Below, piece after piece: positions 1-11,713 of a stretch of 64,000 nt of DNA. The DNA lies in NCBI RefSeq assembly GCF_000835495.1, contig NW_015622541.1, positions 5,084,001-5,148,000 on the forward strand. Reading direction: 5' to 3'. Numbering within the stretch: position 1 is the stretch's first letter; every line of letters starts with the position of its first letter. The translations under genes were made by a program, and so were the position numbers. The notes beneath the pieces are model-generated. The model saw nothing but the letters and a program-made list of their open reading frames with translations, was not told the origin of the DNA and did not search any database. Source of the DNA: Cladophialophora immunda. Taxonomy: Eukaryota > Ascomycota > Eurotiomycetes > Chaetothyriales > Herpotrichiellaceae.

Positions 1-590
1 CGTGACCAGAACAATGAAGCGTACTTGATCTTCGACAGGCCTGTCTCTGATAAGTTTCGTCCCGGCTGGGTCTATCAAACCACAGATCTTGATCCTGAGG
101 AGGCACCGACCATTGCTACACTGGCAGAAAAGCTCGGGCTGGAGCCCGCGAAGCTGGAGCGCACCGTCCAGGAGTTCAACGCGGCGTGCAACGACAAGCC
201 ATGGGATACCATGAAGTTTGACGGCAAAGCCACGACAGGCTTGTCGCCTAACAAGACCAACTGGGCGAATCCAATTGCAACACCACCCTTTTATGGGTTC
301 CCGTTGAAGACAACTCTCACTTTTACCTACGGAGGTCTGAAGACCGACCTTGAATCCCGGGTCGTCGCGGCAAATAACATCCCAATCCCGGGATTGTATG
401 CCGCTGGAGAGCTCACAGGAGCGTTCTATCACGAGGTACGTTGGATGGTCCGCAGTGCTCTTCGAAGCAGCGTTTCTGAATTGACATACAGTATCCCCCT
501 ATGACGACGGTACTTCGCTCTCTGACTTTTGGCCGAATTGCCGGGACAGCGATTGCGGGGCAGTTGAAAGCGCGCGACAATAAGCTGTAG
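1..590 (+). CDS. FAD-dependent oxidoreductase (FAD_binding_2 / fumarate reductase-like), 3' end
   Basis: This is the C-terminal part of a flavoprotein of the fumarate reductase / ketosteroid dehydrogenase-like family; the gene starts before the window. Frame 1 is open from base 1. A GT-AG intron at 436-491 splits the conserved end of the family: exon 1 closes with GLYAAGELTGAFYHE and exon 2 (492-590) continues YPPMTTVLRSLTFGRIAG, the usual FAD-binding tail, and stops at TAG. Without the intron the frame runs on into unrelated residues, so the splice is well supported. The N-terminal Rossmann fold and catalytic centre are not in view, so the substrate cannot be named. Confidence 0.85.
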
Positions 591-1488
591 GTTGAGTCGA
601 TCATTTCGACCTGAGGTTTGGAAAATTATGGATGCATGCGTACAAGTGGGGATTTTGATGACACTCCGTTACGAGTAGGATCAGGAGTGGTTGCCGGGAA
701 TAGGGTGGAAAAGAGAGATTGGCCGAAGGAGGCTAGCGTACCGGGTAACTCGGTTCTTTGATTGGGCCAAGTGGACTCTCCGCCTCAGGGGCCTCAGCCC
801 TGCTCAGCGAGTGAGGTTTTGACGTTCCAGTGTACAAGCTTCCAACGCGCGGAAACCGGGCGAAAGTCCCGCGTGCCATCCCTCAATAAGTCGTCATTCA
901 ATCGAAGCACATTCCAAAGATCGATGATCTATTGAGAGTGGCAGAAGTGAACATGAGGTGGCAGAAATGGAGCAGTAGCTGATGAACTTTATTCTTCTCT
1001 GCCACTGCCGCTAGCCCTGACCACACAGCATAGACCTTGTCATTATGGTGCAGAGGGTGATCTCCAAACTCTCAAGAGTTGCAGGTATAGGCGACGAACA
1101 GTGACAAAATTACCCATGCGGGCACATCATGGTGGCGAGGAGTTAGAGAGATCGTCCGACCCAGAGTGAATACACTTGTGTTACATGATGGCATTGACAG
1201 GGTTGTAGTACGTTGGACTTTATCAGCAATTTGTCGAAGATGACCACACTGAAGCGATGTACTCTTCTCGTGACTGGGGTTAAGAAAAGCATGGGCTTGG
1301 GGCAGAACCGGGGGAGTTTCTGCCAAGACGATGGTAGTAGTTGAATGTAAATCCGGTACATAAGTACACTTGTCATATCGTCAAGTACGACAGCTTTTAA
1401 TGCTCAGACAATACAGGAGGTGCTGAAAGATCGTAAAGCACATTTGTGATGATATTCCAGTCATGCCGCGCAGCTTGCCTTCACTGAA
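591..1488. other. intergenic, no gene seen
   Basis: About 0.9 kb between two convergent genes. Only short unrelated open frames are present; no conserved protein, RNA gene or repeat was recognised. Confidence 0.5.
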
Positions 1489-3329
1489 TCAACAGGCTGG
1501 CCAGCTCACAGCCGGAAACTCTGTATAAAAGTCTTCTTCCGTAAGAGTGATGTGGGCTTCCTGCTCTCGTTGGATCGTCTTCGACGCTTGTTTCAGGCCG
1601 AGAGATGTCCCAATCTCCTCAAGTGTTTTGTGCGCCTGCGTTCGTTGTGAATTGTTACTCCAGCGGCTGTGAAGAACGACATCTAGCGGCCACAAAAGAT
1701 GCTCTCCACCTAGGACTCTTTGCGCCGTTTGAGTTACCAGTTGGCCCCTCGAGTCGACTCTTTGCAAGTGGAAAGGTATGCTGTCGCATATCGCAGACAA
1801 CATGTTGGTGATAGTCTGGGCGGATCGCTTGACCTTTGGTACCACGTTCTGTCTGGAAGAGGGACAAATATAGACCACATTCTCCACAATTTCAATGATG
1901 AGCTCATGAAGAGCAATACGAGCACATCGATACTGGTTCCATACCTTGCCAACCTGGATATCGTTGTAAAAGTCCATAGTGGCGTCAAGCACATCTGAAA
2001 GGCTGTGGCTTGTCGTCATTGGAAGCCACCGACCAGTCAGGCTTCTCTCCCATTCCTCAAATCGTCGGTCAATCTCTTCTGCTCCCTGTAAAGCGTCAAG
2101 CCACACCATCTGGATATTGGTAGCAGACCCAACTAGTACGTTGGATAGGTTCTCGACTGAGGTTCGTAATTTCCCGATTGCCAAGCAGCAGCGTAAGATT
2201 TCTGCCGCGGGTTCTGCAGAAGCGCGATGACAGACTTGTTCCTCACACAGCTCAGACCATTCCGGATAGTGCTTCAGAACATAAGCTTGCTGCGGCATCT
2301 GTGAGCAGTCTTGGAAAAAGATTCGAGAGGCCAAACCTACAGCTTGAATAACCAAAGAATTTGCGACCTTAGAATTGGTTGAGGCAGAATACTGTTGAGA
2401 TGCTCGCTGCAAGAGGAGGGATTTGCACGCTCTCAGGTGCGACCCGGATGTGACCGAGCGCTCCCCTGCAATATCCTTCGTCAAAGCTCAGCCATTGATT
2501 TCTCTGTCATCATAAAGATCAAAACTGACGCTGATCAAGTGAAGAACGAGAACCGTACAGAAGGTCTCATCCTTCAATTTCTGGGCATCATCGTCGAGGG
2601 CAACGTTCAGTAGATTCAAACACCGGCCGTAAAACTTGCGGGCGGAGCCAATCGCACCATGGTCACCGGCTTGATTTCCCAGTAGTAAGAGCGAAGCCGC
2701 ACGTATGGAGTGTCTCAATGCACTGTTCTCACAGGAGCGTATGTATAGTTGTGGCAAGAGGGAAAGCCACGTCCCAGACATGACAAGCTGCTCAAAGAAA
2801 TACTGGGTCATTATCTCCGTCTTCGACAATTTCAACTCACTTGATATAGAAAGAGATGGTGTGGTTTCCAGGAAGCTCCTCGGGTCATTCTGGTAGTCAC
2901 ATGAGCTTAACAGGACGCTCGAAGTCGAAAGTTCTCCCGACAATTCGTTGACCCGTACATCGATATCACAAGGGCTGAAGGGATCGCAGAACTCCAGGGC
3001 TGAATAAGTATTCGTCATTGCGGAGTCACAGCATTTTTGGTAGTGGTCCTGGCTATGGTCCGGAGGAAGTGAGCTGTGGGCGCGATTCTCTGCTTGGGTT
3101 GCTCTATACATAACTTTCGATGTCTCGTGGCGGAACATGACGTCTGCAACTGCAGGTACACCTGGACAGAGTACCCGAGATTTGAGGCATCTTCGACACG
3201 ACGGAAATGTCTGGTCGCACTGTCGAGACAAGTAAGTCACCTGAGGGAAGTCCAGCTGGTCATACTGACTTTGACCTTGCGAGTGCGACAGGCACTGCAT
3301 CCGCGATATAATCCACCAGGATTTGGCAT
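1489..3329 (-). CDS. Zn2Cys6 fungal transcription factor with an in-frame TGA
   Basis: Fungal zinc-cluster regulator. The ATG is at 3329; exon 1 (3270-3329) ends after the first three cysteines and a 50-bp GT-AG intron (3220-3269) joins it to the rest. The cluster is perfect: Cys 11, 14, 21, 28, 31 and 38 (GCSACRTRKVKC then SCRRCLKSRVLC). About 550 residues of helical fungal-regulator middle domain follow. The frame is interrupted by a TGA at 2488-2490, just after the segment FDLYDDREING; the same frame then continues to the real end at 1489. Either the gene carries a nonsense change, or a 60-bp intron (2466-2525, weak donor GTTTTG, acceptor GCAG) removes the stop in phase. Target genes are unknown. 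Confidence 0.8.
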
Positions 3330-4231
3330 GGTCGTGTCAAAAGCAAGGACCTTGAATAGACTCAAATCTCTTATCTAAAAGCGCTGCCTGAGCCCCCTAA
3401 AGTGCAGTGACCAGTTAAGACTTCCAACAACGCCACTTGATGTTGTCTACCACAGAGGCTGGCTGGAGGCACAAGCACGCTTTGAGTGCGAGCTTTCCAT
3501 AAGAAACACTTGGAACTGAGGTACCCAGAGGATATCGGCAAAGGCCCCTGGATGATATCTCAGGATTCTGGGGAACAGATACCATTGACGGTTTGAAACT
3601 GGGACATCGGTTACCCCACGATTTCGCTACCAATGGTCTTGCTCGTTTGTACCCAGGTGTAGAAGGATTATTCACTTCTGTACACAGGAAAGCTTTGCAG
3701 CAATTGATGTTTAGACCATGAGTCGAGTCAGAACAGAGAAGTTGAATCCGTTCTAAGTCCCAGAAGTCGTGAACCGGACCTGGAGAGTCAGAGAACGACG
3801 TTGGAAGTTTGTTTCGGCCCGGCCTGGGGACTCTGGGGATTTTAAAGCGGCATTGCTAAAAAGCGACCGGGCACGTGAGCTGGTGTATGCCAAGAGATGG
3901 GTATTCTGACCTTAATGCGACTTCGACCATGATGGCACTGGGTATCACCCGCAACCCCCATAGTCAGGATTTCATCTATTCTGACCCTATATACCCTATT
4001 TGCTTGACCTCTGCGACTCTTTGAACCCGCCAACCGCAGAGATCGAGTCATTATAGCCCCGGAACCCCTCCGAAGTAATTCACGACCGACCTCTGCCCCT
4101 CATGATGCGCGTTTGCCCAACTGCGTCGCATCACGGCCGAGGAGCTTTTGAGGAAGTTTCATCTCCTTCGGAGTAACGACCTTAGTGCATGGGAGACCGT
4201 GAAACTCGATCGCGTCCGGATCAACGCCATC
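3330..4231. other. divergent promoter region
   Basis: About 0.9 kb between the divergent zinc-cluster gene and spt20. It should hold both promoters and the spt20 5' leader. No conserved coding segment or clear repeat was seen. Confidence 0.5.
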
Positions 4232-7200
4232 ATGGCCGCGGTCATGGCGAAGCCCGCAGGGACGGCGACCAAGATGAAGAAACCTCCTGCGCCTATGGTC
4301 CAGACAAATCTGAACGGTGTGAAGCCCACGGCGCCCTCTTCGTCCCCTTCCAGTGCGAGGAAGACTCTCCCTGGACAGAACGCGACGCCAACATCTGCTA
4401 CCAATAACAACGCCGTGGCAAATACCGTCGCGCGACCGAACCGACGAGTCCAGCGCCTGACGACGAGAAACAGCACGGCTGATGGTGGATCTTTGGATAA
4501 ACGGGCTTCTAAGAAATACCCGGAGCCGCATGGTACGCTCTTGCAGTTTCGCGCTGTTGAGAAAGCAACACTGACAAATCGCGCGCTCTAGTTCCCAAAG
4601 AATCCCACATCCTCCGCAAGTTCAAAGGTTGCGCGCCTTCTCTTATCGTGCATCTTCACCCTACGCATTTTCGGTTCGATCAGCAGGATGGTAGTTTCAG
4701 CTACCACTCCGAGATGCGTGTCTTTATTGAACATCTGGCCAGAGGCACGATTCCACATGATATGGTAGAAGAGTTTCGGAAGTCCGAGGTGAAATACTAC
4801 GATGGCTGGCTCATTGTCCGGGTGGTCGACCACAAGTCAGTTGCAAAGCATGCTGCGGCTTCGGGAGGCGGTGCAGATGACGAAAGACCATTTTCCATCC
4901 ACAATTACAACCAGTACATTACTCCTTCGCCCTACGCACCATACCCGCCGAAGGAACAATCCGTTGCAAAGTCTCCTCCCCTAAAAAATGAGCTGGCGGG
5001 GAGTGACGGCAAGGCGCTTCCCAGTTCCGACGATACAATCGATGTTGTGCCAAAATCATCGAAACCGCAACCGAAGGTCTATCACGTCGCATTGCGGCCC
5101 ACAATCTTGTCCCGGCACATGGATCTAGTCATTGATGCCATGACGCCAGATCCGAAATCACTGAATCGGAAGCAATCACAAGCAAACGTAAACAGCCGTG
5201 CGCCCGGAGCTGGGGCTCCGCAAACTCCGATATCAGCCATCCCACCGACACCTTCGAGTGAAAAAGGCCCACCCTTCAAGAAGATAAAGCTGAAGATCGA
5301 TCCTAAGGATATGCTTGAATATGAAGGGAGAGTGGTCAATGCGACGGCCCCTCCCTTGTATCTAGAGCCTGTTGAGAGTCTGGACGAAGCGGAAACCCTT
5401 CTTGGCATGCTGAAGGATCCTCTTCACGACCAGCGACCACCATCACCCAAGAGCCGGAAGCGGACAGTTGCTGAACTTGCGGCAGATGATGCGCATGCGA
5501 AGGAGCAGGAACGATTCATGCTCATTATGGACGAGCGTACTGCGGGTACCAATGGCGCCGCAAATGCTGCTGGAGTGGATGGTCAAGCGGCCGCGGCTCT
5601 CTTTCAACCTCGTTTCGAGAAATTTAATGCTCTTGATAGTATCAAGCGCGAGATTGCCGAGCGTAAGCAGCGTGAGAAAGAACGGCAACTCCAAGAAGAT
5701 GAGAATAGAAGAGGCCAGCAAGAACGGATCCAAGAAGAGGAGAAGAAGCGAATCATGATGCAACGTGCTCAGGAAGCCCGAATGCTGCGAGCTCGTCAGC
5801 AAGAAATGGCGGCGGCAATGGCTGCCCAACAGGCTCAGCAGGCTCAGCAGCAGCAGCAACTACAGCAGCAATTACAGCAGCAGGCCCAGCAACAGCAGGT
5901 CCAGCAAGTGGCTCAAAGGCCCCCCTCTCAACAGGTCAACGGCATACCTCCGAACATGCAGAACCAAATTATAGCCGGTCAACAGAGGGGCTCGCCCATT
6001 ATCCGTCAAGGAACTCCACATGCAGCGTCCTCACCTATTGTCACAAGCGCTGCTCAAGGCGGCGTGCCCATGGCGATATCTGGTTCACAGCAGGGGCACG
6101 GTTCTCCGCCAAGACCGGGATCGGCTGTACAGCACGGACACCCCAGTGCACCTATGACCCGGGCCCCCAGTACCCAAGGGCCAAGTCGAAATGGTACTCC
6201 ACAGATACCACATGGTACCCCTGCTCAAAGGAATGCCACTCCAATCATGCGACAGAATACTCCTGCACAGCCCGTTACACACGGCAGCCCTCATGGGGCT
6301 ACCCCACAAATGGTAGCTGCTGGGATGATGCCGGGGATGCCAGCGCAGATGCCGAACGGTGTGCCCAGGCAGATGAATCCTGGACAACTAGCTGAGATGC
6401 AACGCCGCCATGCCCTGCAGCAACAGGCTGCCGCACAAGCCCAGCAAGTAGCGATGCACCAGCAAATGGTCAACGGAACTCCGCAAATGTCCCCTGCTCA
6501 AGTGGCGCATATGCAGGCACAACATCACGCACAGGTAGATCGGCAGGCTGCAATGGCTCGCCAAGCCGCTCAACAGCAGCAACAGCAGCAGCAGCAGCAG
6601 CAACAGCAAGGGACTCCACAAAGCGCACATATGTCCCCCAATCCTGCCCAGAGTCAGAAGGCGTACAACCAATCTGTTGCCGAGCATGTCAAGGCCCAAA
6701 TGCAGAGCCTGCAGCAAGCGCAAAATCACGGATCGCCAGCGCCAAATCAAATGACTCCTCAACAGCAAGCGACTCAGCTAGCTCATGCCCAACAACAGCA
6801 ACGAATGATGCAAGCAGCCCAGGCCCAGGCCCAGGGACAGATGATGGGACAAGGTGCACCTCATCCCCAACAACGACCACAGGTAGACCCCCAACTCAAA
6901 CAGCTATTCCAGCAGACTCTGCAGAGCTACACACAACGTTTCGCGCAGCAAGCCGCTCAAAAGTATGGCGGGAACGTGCAAATGCTTCAACCGCAGGAAA
7001 TGCAACAGGTACAGGTGCAAGCTCACAGGTACGCACAGGCAGCAATCCAGAAGCGTCAGGCGGCCATGAATCAGATGGCGCAAATGCAACAAGCTCAAGC
7101 GCGACAACAAATGGCACAACAGGGAGGGGGAATGCAGAATGCCATGATGAACATGCAGAATATGCAGGGAGTGAATCCGAACATGGCGGCGATGTTGCAA

Positions 7201-7323
7201 CAACAACAGGCGCAACATATGCAGCAGATGCAAATGCAACATGCGCAGCAGGTGATGGCGGCACAACAACAGCAACACCAGCAACAACAGCAGCAGCAAA
7301 ACATGCAGTTCCAGCAGAGATAG
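4232..7323 (+). CDS. spt20: SAGA complex subunit Spt20
   Basis: Structural subunit of the SAGA histone acetyltransferase coactivator, acting in the nucleus; about 1010 residues. Exon 1 (4232-4532) is a basic, Ser/Thr/Pro-rich leader ending KKYPEPH. A 59-bp intron (4533-4591) leads to the Spt20 domain, which opens ILRKFKGCAPSLIVHLHPTH and contains FRFDQQDGSFSYHSEMRVF and YYDGWLIVRVVDHKS, all hallmark sequence of the family. After about residue 370 the protein is a long low-complexity tail rich in Gln, Pro, Met and His with several polyglutamine runs, and it includes a charged coiled-coil stretch (KREIAERKQREKERQLQEDE). The start MAAVMAKPAG was chosen because the leader resembles other Spt20 N-termini and nothing conserved lies upstream. 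Confidence 0.95.
5827..5910 (+). repeat. polyglutamine-coding CAG/CAA repeat (spt20, first run)
   Basis: Interrupted CAG/CAA tract encoding a Gln-rich run inside Spt20. Mixed codons suggest selection for the amino acid rather than a pure slippage tract. Confidence 0.8.
6571..6609 (+). repeat. polyglutamine-coding CAG/CAA repeat (spt20, second run)
   Basis: The longest near-pure CAG run in the window, encoding about 13 consecutive Gln in Spt20; a likely length-variable locus. Confidence 0.85.
7261..7320 (+). repeat. polyglutamine-coding repeat at the spt20 C-terminus
   Basis: CAA/CAG-rich tract encoding the final Gln/His-rich residues before the stop at 7321-7323. Confidence 0.75.
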
Positions 7324-8892
7324 CTGGGTCTTCACCTTGGCCGAGGTTGAGGATTGGAAGGCGTGGGCTGTGGGTGCTTTTACCTTACACTGTTCTTTAT
7401 GTCGAGTTCTCCTCTACTCCCCGGCTTCAAGTTCAAGGTTCTCGTGACTGGGTGGACGTTCTGGATTTCTTCTAACCCGGCTGGGCGGAGTCTTGGACCG
7501 CGACAGGCGATGCTTGATTCTTGGCACTTTTCTTCACTCCTATGGCGCCTCAATTTCGACAACGGGTTGGGCGAGACGGGAGAATTGCATTCAATTGTCC
7601 TCCGAAACAGGGGACTGGTGTTGATGCACGGGGTTTCGTTTGCTGCTTGCCTCGTGCAGGGCTTTGGGTCGATCTACGATGTCCATGAAAAGAATGACTG
7701 CAATTCTGGCTTGGGTGCAATGAACGGGGTTCAAGTGACATGCAGATGGGGTCTTGATTGCATAATGCGCTGCGATGTGGTTGGGTTGTATGAGGGGGCG
7801 ATACTGATACCAAGAGAGTCTTCCAGGTCAAAAGTATTTGCCTGGTTGTGTATATTGCTAAATTAGTCGTTTGACATACTGGCACCAGTATCCAGATCTA
7901 TTACATCAATACTAAAATCCTTTTTTGTCCGAAGCTCGCGCCTGCGTTGTCCCCTTGTTGCCTCAGCTTGATGTCGTGTACGTACTTATCTCGTGTAAGC
8001 TGTTATGGTTTCTCGTCGTCTGACCAAATCTTTATGCTGGTCTTAATACAGACTATTCCCAGCTGCGAAGGTGGTCTAACCGTAAAGACCGTAGACTGGG
8101 TCTTAGCTTTATTGTACCGGCCCGCCACAGAAAGCATCCATGCTCCCTTTCCTCAACGCCCATAGCCTGGAGCGCCTCAAGATGGGCCTTAAAACGTACG
8201 GTGCGTGGTCTACGATTCCTCCGTTGGTTCTCGCGTAGCTGCTGTCGGGCAGGCTGCCGTTTTCTGAGGGTGCTCCAGCCTTGAAGTGTTAGTATCCGGT
8301 GCTTTGCTAAACACTGCAGACGCTAGTGATCGCTCCAAGAATCAAAGGAGAAGATGTACTCGGTACTATTCCATGAATTTTGAGCGTGGTCTTGTTTCCG
8401 GGGCCGCTTGTGCTTACAAGGTATATCATTCAGCAACACATAGAAGCGCTCTTTGCCTAAGTCTTACTGGGGATCTGGGTGTCCCAAATATGGAAATTAG
8501 TAAATCTTGCTCGTCAGACAATTTCCTTTTTTGGTTTTTGCTGCTAGTCATCTGATAGTAATCCTGCTTCGATGCCGAAACCCTTCTGCATCTCTGGCCC
8601 AAGACAGACATGTCGACATCCAAATACCCCAAATCGGAACTGGCTGGGCCATCGCACGCATATGAAACTTGATGGGGCAGTGGAACAAGGAGCGCCACGG
8701 AGGAGTCGACCCGACCACCAGCCCAAAGCCCGGACCGGCCTCAACTGCTGCCGAAAGCCATGTAAGCGGTCCCTTTTGTCGCGTCCTTTGGCATTCACAT
8801 GCCACAAATAGAGAAAACTGGCAATATCCTTGATGGAGCATGGATCGAGGCCACTAGGCTGGCCCATCTGATGTGGCCGCGTCCTCTGCTCA
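7324..8892. other. spt20 3' region and intergenic DNA
   Basis: The first several hundred bases probably form the spt20 3' UTR. A 170-codon open frame at 7354-7866 has no recognisable protein character. A zinc-cluster exon for the next gene was looked for here and not found. Around 8830-9010 another frame shows a protein-like segment (GAWIEATRLAHLMWPRP) broken by stops, possibly a decayed or mis-joined N-terminus of the next gene. Confidence 0.4.
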
Positions 8893-10675
8893 ATGACGGG
8901 CCCCGGATCCGCTAACAAGACATCGCCCAGGCCTTCACCCACCTTTATCATTGGGTATCCCAAGACGAAAAGCGAGAAGGCTCAATCTCGTAGCGCGGTT
9001 AGGGCGAATGCATCAAGGCTGCGTTGGCGTAAAGGCACCATTTCAAGCGCTGCTGGCCCTGTGCGAACCGCTGGCGACCCTACACCACGAATACATCCGC
9101 CAACCACAGGCCACTGTGTCTTGCCATATCTGGAAGGGCACTACAGATCCCAGTCTCTGCTCACTAATCATGAGGCTGCATTGATGCCGGTCTACCCACC
9201 TCTCTGTTGGGACGAGCAGCAGCAAGAGCCGAACGAGGACGCGGGACACGCTCAAATGCTTCTCGCCCTGTCTTCTCCCACGCCCCTTGATATACTGACT
9301 CTGGCCCTGCCTGTGCCATTACCCCGGTTAGTCCTGTTCTCAGAGCACGAGGTCAGGTTTCTCCTCAGTCAACTGTACGAGACCTTCAGCCAAGCACTGC
9401 CCGCCAACAGCTCCGGGAAGAACGAGCTTGCTGCAACATGGGTCCGCAAGATCATGTCCGACTCAGGCGTTCTCTATGCATACACGTTTTCCCAGCTCAT
9501 GAGGAACAAGCACAGGCATTGTTTGGACCGGAAAGCTGAACGTCAGCTACTTCATTCCTACTCCGAAACCATTACATATGTCAACACGGCTCTGTCCAAC
9601 TATTCGACGGCCTGCAACGACAGCACCCTGCTCGCCGTCTTCACTCTTGCCTACCATTCCATGACGCTCGACTCTCGGCCTCAGCCAAACCGGCCGCGGA
9701 GTCCGGCGCAAGGACCTCTGAACTCTCTACGCCTACTCAATCTGTACGGCGGGCCCTTAGAAGCTGCATCCATGCATAGAGAAGGGCTTTTGAAAATGAT
9801 CGAGCTCCGCGGCGGGATCGAGAAGTTTACATTGCCTGGGCTAGGAGGCCTTCTTTGCTAGTAAGTGTTGAGAGACCTGATAGAGCATGCAGAAAGGGAA
9901 GTTGACTCTGGGTTTGCAACTTAGTGCCGACCTCATCTTTGCCAGCCGCACGGTCCAGAGGCCTCGACTCCCCTTCGCTCCTTGCCTCGGCGTCAACTTC
10001 GAGAGCGCTCTGGCGCGTGTTCGAAGAGCGGATCATCCCCTCGGCCGACTCGGTCGGGGGTTTTCTGCCCTGGGCCTTTTCGACGCCCCGCCGAAGTCGC
10101 GGGATCTCCAGATTGCCCTCAGGGGTCTGAGCCAGTATACGCTGGCGGTGGACGACTACCTCGCAGCGCGGCCCGAGGCGCCCAGTCTCGCGATCCTGGA
10201 AGAGCTGAGATGCTTCGTGATGCACGGGATCCTGTCGCTGACCCCAGACGTGAACGAGGCGCGTCCTACCGGGGCGGAGGTGCTCTACACTTGCCAGCTG
10301 GCCGCGCTCACGTACGGCATGCTCTGCGTCTTCCCGCTGCCCGCTGCGCCGTTCGAGCTGCTGGCCAGCCGCATCAGGCTGTGCCTGTCGCGCTGCGACT
10401 TCGGCAGGGCGTGGTCCGAGGCGCCGGATCTCGTGCTCTGGACCGCCTTCATCGGCGGTGTTGCCGCCCAGGGCCTGGACAACGGTACCCGCTCCTGGTA
10501 CGTGCGCCTCGTCGACCGCTGCCGGCGGATGTTGCGGATTGATTCCTGGACCGCCCTCAGGGACGACGTCTTGCTCGAGTTCCTGTGGCTGCCTGCCACC
10601 AACGACGCCGACGGGGTCGAGCTGTGGGATGAAGTCGAGGCCTCAAGCGCTTTCGCACTGGGTACAAGTGTGTGA
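8893..10675 (+). CDS. fungal transcription factor-like protein without a visible zinc cluster
   Basis: The body resembles the DUF3468 / Fungal_trans_2 region of zinc-cluster regulators: LLAVFTLAYHSMTLDS, then EGLLKMIELRGGIEKF, then YADLIFASRTVQRPRLPF. A 64-bp intron (9861-9924, GTAAGT...CTTAG) is needed to join GGLLC to YADLIF; exon 2 ends at TGA 10673-10675. The first 100 residues from 8893 are low-quality sequence, and the true start could be further in (for example Met at 9184) or in an unseen upstream exon. No Cys6 or C2H2 DNA-binding motif is visible, so it may be a regulator that lost its DNA-binding exon, or an atypical family member. Confidence 0.6.
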
Positions 10676-11713
10676 GAAGTACTTTGCTACAGAAGTTACG
10701 GGCGCTAAATCTGGAGCTTCCCCTTTCCCACCATCTCGCGCTGGTCACGCAGCCCCAAAGCGAAAACATAACACACCCAATGACTGTTCTTCTGGGAGGT
10801 ATGTATGTGTCTATCCATTCTACTAGTATCCACGTGTGTGTGTGTGTGTGTGTACATTTCCAACTAACCTGGAACAGAACGCCCACTCATGTGTTCCAGC
10901 AAGGTAGCGGACCAGATACCGTGAACATGCGAGTTCGGGGCTCATGCCCACCCCTTTTGAAAGTCGCCGGAGCCACCGCCATAGATCACGACATAATCTT
11001 TGGTATCGCTTCTAGGTGGGCGCCACACTCGGCTGCCCGCCACATGCGTCCTGGACCATTTGTCCCAAGACTAGACCACCACCGAGACTGTGTCCCGGGT
11101 TCTGGGTCCTCACAACACAGTGGACGCGGCCACAGGGAGGAGAAGAACTCAGCAGCGTTCGAGGCCCCGTACACAAACACTTTGTGTAGCCTGTCTGTCC
11201 CTGCTTGAAACCGCGATGGGTTGGGCTGGATGCGTCTTTGCGCGTGGATTGGCGACAAATGCCGACGAGGGCAGACGAGACCTTGGATCTTGCCGGCTGT
11301 GAGGTACGCAAAGACGCCGCCTGCCTCTCATCTCCCTTTCAGAGCAGTCAGCCAGCGGAGGCCCGAGAAGCGGCCGTGCAAACCAAACACCATGCCCGCT
11401 AACTCGGGAAGCGCAGAGATGGGAAGTTAAGAGGGCCATATGCATTGTTGTTAAGAGGGGATTGCACGAGAGAGGAACAGGGAGAAGAATTGGTGATCTT
11501 CATTATACACCACATCCCGACAAATACGGGCTCGACTACCCGTCCACGAGATGGAGAATGTCTTGTCATGAATCGTGTCCAACCAAATATGCCTCAAGGC
11601 TCCTGACCCGCTGTCTAGGTCGGAGCCGTCTGAACTACCCTCAAAGATACACTCCAAAAACAAATGCACCACATGTATACAGCCTCCCATCCGGTTTTTT
11701 TGGTTTCACCTTT
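10676..11713. other. convergent intergenic region
   Basis: About 1 kb between two convergent genes, holding a GT microsatellite and no supported gene. Confidence 0.5.
10834..10853. repeat. (GT)n microsatellite
   Basis: Ten uninterrupted GT dinucleotides. Confidence 0.9.

Noticed and set aside
6896..7335. Leu- and Cys-rich minus-strand frames under spt20
   Set aside because: They are the reverse complement of the CAG/CAA polyglutamine tract.
7354..7866. 170-codon frame after spt20
   Set aside because: No recognisable domain; most simply part of the 3' UTR.
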